64,000 nt of DNA from Aulostomus chinensis (Eukaryota; Chordata; Actinopteri; Syngnathiformes; Aulostomidae), in assembly GCA_037954235.1 (NCBI GenBank), contig JBBMOA010000007.1, forward strand, positions 22,947,457 to 23,011,456, written 5' to 3'. The position numbers and the translations under genes were made by a program. Of the stretch, positions 50,471 to 64,000 are shown in pieces; position 1 is the stretch's first letter; every line of letters starts with the position of its first letter. The notes beneath the pieces were generated by a model. It did not search any database. It was not told the DNA's origin and worked only from the letters and a program-made list of their open reading frames with translations.

Positions 50471-51377
50471 CCCCAAATGTAGGTCAGGCGGAATAAAAGT
50501 TACCATAAAATGACTATAATTTAGCTTAAAGACAATAATAACTGTAGTAAAATGTTAAATTCTTCCCACAAATCCAATGCTAAAACAATGCTTAAACATC
50601 TAAATCCTGAAAGTGATATTCTCTTAACTAACAGTTTTCATCTGAACCCAAAATGTGTCCTTGTTTACTTCAACCAAGATCTTATTCGTCCTGCAAAACA
50701 CACATCTCCTTAAACTTTCCCTCCTTCTTCTCACCTTCCGTTTCAACAAGTCAGTTCGAGCATTCAGTCTTTTCGGGGGCACGGCCAGAATTCAGGTGGG
50801 AAAAAAACTCGAGCAAACAGAAAGCTGCATACTTTCCAGCAGGACTTTATGACGAGAGAGACAGCGGCCTTGTTGAGGGGCTCGTTTCAGCTGCAACTGT
50901 TGAGGAGACATTTGGCAAAGGACCTGCTTGGACTCTTGGCCCCGGTTGTTTTCTGTCTCTCATTTCCAGAACATCTCTGTTTTTGTTGTCTGCCATTCAT
51001 CTTTTTTTCTGGGAGGTATGAGCAGGAAAGTGCAGGTCCAGTCTAATAGTGGGTCCTGTAGGTTCTAGGACAAAACAAACAGGCATCACAGGCCCACAAA
51101 CGTAAATGGTGGCCACCTCAGAAGCTACTACCATATACCATACTACCACATACAGCGGCTACAAAAAAATGATACACACATCTATCAATCTATCAGCACA
51201 TTCCTTTTCTCTGCTGTTAGCTGGATTCAGTCTCTTATCAGATGTGCACGGTCACCCCCTCCCTCCTCTGACAAGCCAGTCAATATTGCTTCGAGCTGCC
51301 ACCCCTCCTTTCATGCACAACTGACTCACCTCCAGCTCACCCTCACCTCTCTCAGCTATTTGGACAAAGAGCTGAAG

Positions 51378-54300
51378 ATGTCCTGGACATACGCATCTCT
51401 CCTGGCGCTCCTCGGTGTGCTCCTGGCACTTTCATGTGAGTTTGATTCAGGAAAATATGGGATTTGAGGGGGTGTTGCATTCCTTTGCATGTAGATGCTT
51501 ACATCCTGGGAGGCATTGTAGAGGGATTATTAGAAGCCTTGTGTTTGTTGTAAATTTGAGTGCTCATGTTTTACCCAGTGTCTCCAGAGGCCGACTCTGC
51601 AGCTGTGCCCAGCAGCACAGGCAGCGCTAAGGACCCAAAAGGTGAATCAGCTGCATCTCATCCGCTCGGCCTGAAAACTACCGATTTGGATCTGTTTACG
51701 TGTTGAGCTGATATTTCTCCTATTGCAGGCCCAATGAAGAGAATCTTCATGAAAGAAGCCGATGCCTCAAACTTCTTCAGGCGGCGCAGCAGGCGGGCAG
51801 TGAAGTCTCAGGACGAAATAAATGGTGAGTTTGTTTGAAGTTTTGTGGACTGAGGTCCGGTCAGTGAGGTGGTTTTGCAGTTGTGTGTTTGTGGTAATGG
51901 GATATGTCTTCTTGTTTTACATACCGACATCTTTCCAGAAGAGGCTTTTCACCTTATTTTTTTAATAGAAGATCCCCCTCTACACATGCATTATTGCAAA
52001 CAAAAATATTCAAATAAAAAAAACTCTAAAAATAAACTCTTTTAAAGGATTTTTACAGCCAAAAGACAAAAAAATAATTACAGCATTTAAATCCTTAAAA
52101 AAAAACAGCCGTGTTTTTTTCCCCCCCCTTATTAAGAATTCAAGAATGCATTAATTCACAAATAATTTTCATAAATATTACTGCTGGACACAAGATGTGT
52201 GTGCTGAACATCTGGACCAGGATCAATATCACAAATCAGACCTGCAGGACTTCCTCTGACAGTAGGATTTTCAAAAGAAATTTCAAAGGTCCCATGAAAT
52301 AAAAAAACACCCCTCCATTTTTAATCCCTTCATGAATTGTGAATCTATTTGTTGATATACGCTAAAGGTCATATTCAAAACAAAATTAGAATTGGAATGG
52401 TATCGCACACGGATAAATTATTTATTCACATTCATTAGCAGAGGGCTGACCAGAAGTATTTTGCTTGGATGGAGTAAATCTCTGGTGTGAGTGCTCTTTC
52501 ACAAGGGGAGCATTGTGCACATTCAGTGTTTTTAGCCAATATGAACTCCAATTAATATAACTGGCGTGGTGATTTACAGTCTGACTTCCATTCCGGGGGT
52601 CATTTAATCTTTTAAAAATAAATGTGAAAACAGCTATTGTCAAAATCTGCAAGAAAAGAATGATAAACAATGATAACTTTTAAAAGCAAACATAACACAC
52701 GCACACACACGCGCACAGAAATCCTCTGTATCACATGAAGTCACTCTATTAATTTGTGTCAGTAGAGTGTGGGATTATTTGCTTTACTCACAGTTAAGAA
52801 TTTCTCCTTTAAACATCTGTTAGCACCTCAAATGATGCCGAGGTTCTGCTTGAGAAGTCTCCTGCATTTGAGACATTTCTTAGAAAGCAGTGTCTTTAAG
52901 AAACATACACAGAACATGACGAACCTCTGCACTTTATATGTAAAAGTCTGCTGATTTCAGAAGGGAATCAAAGTCATATGATAAATATGTCAACATTTAT
53001 TAAACATAAACGCAGAAGGAGGCAACATGGAAGCAGCAGGTGACAATATCAACACCCGCTCATAGATTTATGTCACTTGTCATAAGGAAATTAGTTTTTT
53101 TGCAGGATGAATGGAAAGTGAGCCAACACGTTTATGTCAGTTGGAATGTTTTTAGGAACGGCAGCCAGCAGCTGTTCAGTGTTCTGGACCAGTTTGGTCA
53201 CAGCAGTGGATCATTGTGCAGCAGGAGCCACAGGGTAGCATGGAGCTCACACACTCTATCCCTCCACCCAACACCCACCCCCACCCCAAGATCTGCAAAT
53301 ATTCTTCTTTACAAGTGTCGGGGAAATTCACATACTGTAAGATGTTTGACATTCTCGAGTGTTAGAACGACACTGTTATGTACAGTTCTACTGTCAGGAA
53401 GGTGAGAGAACATTACAAGACTACTTCTCTGAATTGGAGTTGTATAAACACAGTGGGAGAGACAGACTGACAAGCGAGTGGGTGAGCGAGTTGAATGTGC
53501 TCACACACAGAGGCAAAAAACGAAGTGAGACAAATAAATTGCACTTGCTTTGAAGTGCCTCTCTTGCTGCATAATGAAATGAAAACACTACATTTCACTT
53601 GCAGGTAGATTAAAAAATTTGAATATCTATTCAGCAGGGGTCATGGCGACATACATTTTTGAAGCAAAACTCTGACATCTAAACAAAGCAACAAATTACT
53701 GCTGCTGTCAAGTGACGGATGGGTGATTTACTTGGTTATAGATGGTATTGATCTGTTTGTCACAAATCCCTTTTTGCAGTTAAGCTTTAAATCCTCTAGT
53801 TCTAATATCAGACAAGCAGGCAAACAACTGGCAAAGACTTACTAAAGCAACAATTGAGCAAAAATGATAAACACCCGGGGATAAACCGGGAGAGAATAAA
53901 GGCCGGAAAGACCTTGGAGACAAAGACCAACTGGCAGCACACAGACTGAAGATACTAATGGGGTAAGATAACAAGTGAAAGTACGAGCCAGGAAGTGGAA
54001 TATCAGATGAGAGGAAAGGTGAATATATCAAAATAAAACAGACAGTGGTGACTGAAGAGCAAAGAAACCCTGAGAGGAGGCCAATCTGTGCTGGAGATAA
54101 ATTCCTGCAAGGATTGGCTCTGCATGCACAGACCTGAGCTGAGAATCCCGGTGGAAGTTAAAGGTCATGACCAGAAAGGTTAAATCTGGAGCGGTGTCGG
54201 CTAATGTTCCTGCAGTTTTACTGACACAAACTTGCCTACACATGACAGACGTGTGGTCATCCTCATATGTCCCAACCTACTAGTCAGAGGCAGATTTAAC

Positions 54301-55503
54301 CCCGTCAACACACAAATCTAAGGCTGTAACTTAAAGCAGGCGCTGAAGCAACCGGGCCCCTGTGAGGACAGGTGAAAAGGATACGTTCCGAGCTTGCATG
54401 AGATATTTCCTTCTCTTTTTTTCTGTTCCTTCTTGATGTCTTGGACTTTCACACTTTGAAAGGCTGAGCTTCAGCGTGTCTCCTCACAGCTAGGACACAC
54501 TGGAGGAACAGTGTTTCAATGTGCGCACAGCAGCTGCACGCCAAATCAAAACAATTCAAATAATCTTCAAAAGGAGCTTTGTGTTAATTTAATAAGCATG
54601 CGAGTGTTGCATTGTGGACTTGTGAATCACTTCTTTCATCCTGCTGTTGTAACGTGTGTTGTGTAAGCACCGTCGCCACTGAACTCCGACTCGGCACTAT
54701 CAGCATAGGAGGTTTACACATGTAGCTTTTCACATGGTAATATGTGACTCATTAGACTCCTTTCTATCATTTGGGGCTCTGGGATTTGTTTCTTTCTTTG
54801 TTAGATACAAGCAGCTTTTACGAATCACAGCTTCACCACAAACACTCTCCTTTTGAAATCTGCAAAATCAACACCTGCTTTCGTTCAGAGACAGTGATTC
54901 TGTTGTGTTATGTTGTCGTTTTGTGTGTTTCTTGATGTGGAGCCATAACTGATTTGTGTGTGTGTCTAGTTGTTTCAGTATATTTTTCTTGACAGCTTCT
55001 CATGTGATAGTTGATGTGCAGTTGATTTGTGATCAAATCAGCTGAAGTCTGAGTGTTCAATATTGGCAAAATTGTCCATATTGTTGTCCCATTTCGAACA
55101 CCTTTTTAAAGCCGAATTACTTCGTTTCTGTGTCAAAAAATGTTTTAAAACACCATTATTCGGTCGCATCGAAATGTAAGATGACAGTTGTTTTATGTTT
55201 GTTCCTCTTCCTGGTGCTTGCAGCTGAGCACAGGCAGGTTCTGGCTGCCGATGAACGGAAGAGAGAGTTCCACGAAGAGAAGAGGAATGAGTTCGAGAGC
55301 TACGCTGAAGAGGAGCATGATGGTATATGAAGTCCTCACAGCTGATGTAGCTGAGAGAGATGAATTCAAGCTAAAAAAAAAAAAAAAATGTTCATAATCT
55401 TGCAGAACAAGATGAGAGAACCAGAGAGAGCACCGAACAGTGGAGGGAGTTCCACTACGACGGAATGCACCCTCCCCACGAGTACAACCGCCACTCCATC
55501 TGA
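51378..55503 (+). CDS. ucma: Unique cartilage matrix-associated protein (Gla-rich protein), complete
   Basis: Secreted vitamin-K-dependent protein of cartilage and calcifying tissue; its Glu residues are gamma-carboxylated and bind calcium. Exons 51378-51435, 51579-51641, 51729-51824, 55224-55322 and 55406-55503 join in frame to 137 residues (human 138). A hydrophobic signal peptide covers about 1-20 (TYASLLALLGVLLALS). The propeptide includes KRIFMKEADASNFF at 44-57, matching the conserved IFMQESDASNF block. A basic cleavage site RRRSRR at 58-63 would release a 74-residue mature chain, the length of the mature mammalian protein. That chain holds 17 Glu by my count (KREFHEEKRNEFESYAEEE) and ends WREFHYDGMHPPHEYNRH, as in the family. 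The start is the only ATG giving a signal peptide. AATAAA at 55748-55753 is a candidate polyadenylation signal. Confidence 0.95.
51825..55223 (+). other. ucma: Large ucma intron 3
   Basis: Lies between the exon with the cleavage site and the exon with the Glu-rich domain. It is AT-rich with no coding segment seen. Short CA-rich sequence occurs near 52690-52720. Confidence 0.6.
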
Positions 55504-57965
55504 GCCTGATGGCAGCAGGAGGAGAGAGAAGTTAGAAGCGTGGCTGGATTTTAAGGAGCATCAATCAACAAAACTTTTCTCCGCAGAGTGAAGAATAGTT
55601 TTAAAATTTCCAGCCATGTTTGAACTTTTGTGTCTTTGACATTGTCTTCACATTCTAATGGTACTGGGTCCCTAAGATGTCACAGCTTTATGCTTTGTTG
55701 TTAAAAAAAGAAAGAAAGCTACTCATAAAATAGATACATATAAATTAAATAAAAGAAATGAAATGATTTAATACTCTCTTAAAATTGCTCATAAATGAGC
55801 AACTGCTAGACTGGCTTTCCTGTTTTTGCTCATGAACTCTTCAAATTCACCTTTTCTACAATAGACTTTCTTCAGGGACAAATACTTTTCTTTTTGCTGA
55901 ATAGTCATTTCTTTTAGCTTTGGACATAGGAGGAGTACCTAAAAATAATTTCTTTGTATAAATTCATCATTGACAGCCCAAGCTGAAGTAACATCATACC
56001 CTGTAACGTTTGATAGCAATTAAAAGAAAATCAGGTACCAAGTTGACAAAAACTATGTTAAATAGGATTTGGGGGCATTAAAAGGGGACCAACAGATGTT
56101 TAAAGTTTGTGTAACACGTTAATAGAAGCTCAATAAGTGTGAATATAATGTATTTAATCATAGTTCCTCTATAATTACTAACATTCATCTTACTGAGGCA
56201 GTTTAAATTGCACATGCAGTTACAGCTTCTTACAAACGTCTATTAACATCGATAGATATTTTCTCCCTGTCAAAGAAGCAAAGACACATGCAAACAAGCT
56301 TTGATTTTAATACATCCAAAGAACATTTCTGCAACAATATGTAATACATGCAAATTGGGGTTTTCACAGCTTCATGTTTTTGCTTCATTTTGATGTTTTG
56401 TTTTGTTTTTTGGGGGGGGGGGGATTGAGGGAAGACAAAAATAAACACTCAAGACTCCAGCCAACTGTGCTGTTGAGGTGTCTATTTACAGTAAATTGAG
56501 GCTCAGAGACTTTTTAATTATTCACCACAACACTTTTAGATAATTCTTCGGTATCGGGCGTGTTCTCATCCAACATCCATGATTTAAAATAAAATAAGAG
56601 GTGCATTAATACAAAGACGGGTCCCTTCTCCTGTCTGTGTGAAAGTCTGGAAAAGCAGGAGAGCGAAGGAGAAAGAGCCTCCCTGCTAAATTCAACAGGC
56701 TGATATGAAAGCAGGGTGAGGGACGGAGGGAGCTAGAATCAGGAGAGGAAGCTGAACTGAACGCTACACTCATGACATCTACAATGGGAGCGTTTGTTGT
56801 TAAGATACGTTTGCGTTCACTTTACAGCAGACATGAATGCACACATCACTGAAATACAATTTATTCAAATCCAAGATAGTTCAAGTTTCTCTTTTGTTTT
56901 TTTTTTTTCGTCTTTAATTAAAGGGAAACAACCCATTCATTTACACGACGCTCGTACTGTCAATAGTAAGTGATTTAAAGACAGAAAACAGCTATTAAAC
57001 TCTCCCATTGGCACATTAGAATATGCAGTATTCTGAGGTTTCACCGTCACCAACCTTCTACCACAGTGTCTGATCACTCTGAGAGGGGTTTGGTTAGCTT
57101 CATCCCTGAGAACTAGTCACAAACTGACAACATGTGGTCACCCTCTTGTGGTCAAGGAGGACTTCACAGTCACATCAAAAAGTAATTAATCAAGTAAACG
57201 GCGATTACAAAGTAACATCTATAAGATACTGTGTCTTTATCATTCAATGCAATAGCTGTTCAGTCCAATCTAATACAGTTTTAAGCATTTCTGACATTCT
57301 TAAAAAAGTTCTAATACATTTTAAGAAAATAAATAATCCAACACATCCCTGCAACGCCTTCTCAGCAATCATAGCCAGGACTGAAGGCCCCGCTCATTGT
57401 CACGTCCTTTAAAGCAAAGAGACAACATACACTGTTGGGGAGTTAGGACCCTGTGAGCCAATGCAGCAAAATACCACAGCAAAGTAACAAGAGCTGTCAA
57501 AAACCACGAGAAGTTCAAATGATGTCACGATTAGTTAGCACAGGTTGAAGTTTATAGGTCACTCCACTCAACGGTTCCAGGCAGGATATTTACACAAGGC
57601 ATACATCGGAGCGTCCCGTTACAAAACTACAGCATCCTTTAGTGTGGCACTTCCCTGACTAGCTGCGTTTGTCTGGCAGCCGACCAGGATCCAGTGGCTT
57701 CCGCTGTTTAGCGTGGACACGCTCAGAGATCCTCCCCCCTCTCAACTTCCACGTCTATACGACAGTGGGAAGGGAAGCACGGGAGGCCATGCTGATCCAC
57801 GGTAAATGGGACTGAGCCAACGCTGCTCAAATTCCTCCCAGAGCAGTAGAAACAATTGGGAGGCGGCGGGTGGGCGAGCCGGACAAGGACTCACGAGGCC
57901 TGGGATGTTTTTATCCCATCTTAGAGCTCCGTGGTCTCCCAGCTCACCTCCCGCGGAACCTGGCG
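55504..57965. other. Convergent ucma/camk1d 3' region
   Basis: Contains the ucma 3' UTR and the presumed long camk1d 3' UTR on the other strand. A run of thirteen Gs lies near 56411-56423. No further gene is seen. Confidence 0.5.
56870..56875 (-). other. camk1d: Candidate polyadenylation signal of camk1d
   Basis: AATAAA on the minus strand about 1.1 kb past the camk1d stop codon. Assignment is by position only. Confidence 0.3.
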
Positions 57966-62790
<4,825 letters not shown>

Positions 62791-64000
62791 CTGTCGGGAT
62801 GTATAGATAGTTCATACGCTGGGTTATCCATCACTGTTTCGACAATAAAACACACAAATGAAGAGATTTGTCCACGTGAAGACACTTGGAATTAATGCTT
62901 AAGGACAGAGGACAAAACAACTTGGAAATCTCAATTTGGTCAAATGTCAGTCCACCAACTGAGTCCTCCAGGTCCTTAAAACTAAAAGTGAGGCGGCTAC
63001 TTTCTGTCAAGGATCAGCATTTTCCATATTGACAGCCTTTAAATCTGCACTTTAAAACGAATATTCCTGAACTTGCAATTAAACTGCACATTTTTTGTTT
63101 CGTTTTTGTTTTTTATTCACGCATTGTACATTTTCAATTATTCTAACACAAACTTTCAAGTTACTTTTCTGGTTATATATCCAAAAATATCGTTTGAAAA
63201 ATTTGTTTTGAGAAATGTGACAAATAAATATTGAAATGACTAAAAAAAAAAAAACGTATGGAGTACACAAAGTAATAGAAAGAACTTATAGTAATTTATG
63301 AATATTTTGTTTACTTTTGTGTTGTGTAGAGTTTCACTCGTGTTGTTGAATCGATCTGTGCTGCTGACTTTCTCGGTATTTCCTAATTCAGTTTTCTGAG
63401 ACCTGATAATGACACAGTATATTCTCTAAAATAAATATGTAAATATGTACAAAGATACCTCTTCATCTTCTTGTTTTTTCTATTTTTTTCTTTATTACAT
63501 ATTGTTTGTATGACTATTTTTGAGATTGTGTTTCATTTCTATCCATCTATATCTTCGACAGGTCACGCCCTCCTTGTTTATCTTCACTGTGAAATGGAGC
63601 ACTGCAATCCAACAAGGGATTAACAGAGGATTTCTGATTCTGATTGAAAACCAATTTGAAACTGATCACAAAAGACAAACATGCAACAAATGACTCCTAT
63701 TGAGCTGAACTTTAAGAACGAGTGCATAGCTCCAGTAAATATTAGCTGACTGTTTACAGATGAGTACATTTTTTTTGTATTAGTTTACTGTTGGAATAAT
63801 ATATTCCATTTCATCAGTATGTCCTAATTTATTGTTTGTTTGTTGTTTTTAAGACCACTGAGCAACTTTTTCTTTTCTTTTTTTTTACAGAGAGGACATT
63901 AGACACAAATAACCTGTAACTTTTGCATATTTTCTAGGGCTTTAATGTCCCAGTCGACTGGTCGAGTTATTCGAATTTTGGCCGAACCAGAACGTATTGA
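62791..64000 (-). other. camk1d: camk1d intron, continues past the window
   Basis: AT-rich. No segment matching the upstream CAMK1D exon (ending ..LYLVMQL) was found on the minus strand. A stretch at about 63540-63650 ending GATTTCTGATTCTGATTG might be a decayed non-LTR tail, but that is weak. Confidence 0.5.

Larger units (their letters stand above)
48471..51377. other. Intergenic region between cdk17 and ucma
   Basis: The two genes diverge here, so it should carry part of both promoters. It contains an A/T-rich segment at 48690-48800, CA tracts near 48845, an 18-bp-arm hairpin at 48897-48939 and a SINE-like fragment near 50.4 kb. No TATA box of ucma was convincing. No coding exon is seen. 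Confidence 0.5.

Noticed and set aside
63540..63650. Possible non-LTR tail ending TTCTGATTCTGATTG
   Set aside because: Only two tail units and no recognisable upstream body; too weak to call.

Overview
The window is vertebrate nuclear DNA, most likely from a percomorph-type teleost. It carries intron-rich genes with canonical GT-AG junctions and no bacterial-style operons. The introns are compact, CA/TG microsatellites are frequent, and decayed fish-type dispersed repeats are present. Five protein-coding genes could be assembled exon by exon; each reading frame stays intact across every splice junction. Gene names rest on remembered family sequence features, since no search was run.

Layout: (1) 1195-6690, minus strand: hal, histidine ammonia-lyase, 20 coding exons, 658 residues, complete. 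(2) About 8.9-16.7 kb, plus strand: elk3, an ETS ternary-complex factor, four coding exons, 411 residues, with an inferred upstream non-coding exon. (3) 17.9-48.2 kb, minus strand: cdk17 (PCTAIRE-2 kinase), 16 coding exons, 526 residues, with an inferred non-coding first exon about 12 kb upstream of the first coding exon. (4) 51378-55503, plus strand: ucma (Gla-rich protein), five exons, 137 residues, complete. (5) 57966-62790, minus strand: camk1d, the last eight coding exons; the N-terminal exons lie beyond base 64000.

hal, elk3 and cdk17 match a conserved block (human 12q23), but LTA4H, which sits between HAL and ELK3 in human, is not seen. ucma and camk1d match a different human block (10p13). 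The 48.5-51.4 kb interval is therefore a junction between two ancestral blocks relative to human. elk3 and cdk17 converge, as do ucma and camk1d; hal and elk3 diverge. The genes do not form one pathway. hal is histidine catabolism, elk3 is a MAPK-responsive transcription factor, cdk17 and camk1d are Ser/Thr kinases, and ucma is a secreted cartilage matrix protein.

No prokaryotic-type system, CRISPR array, tRNA/rRNA gene or intact transposon was seen, and I found no convincing undescribed system. The most checkable oddities are two GC-AG introns in hal, the block junction with a perfect 18-bp-arm hairpin near it, Glu-rich tracts in elk3, and several decayed repeats.
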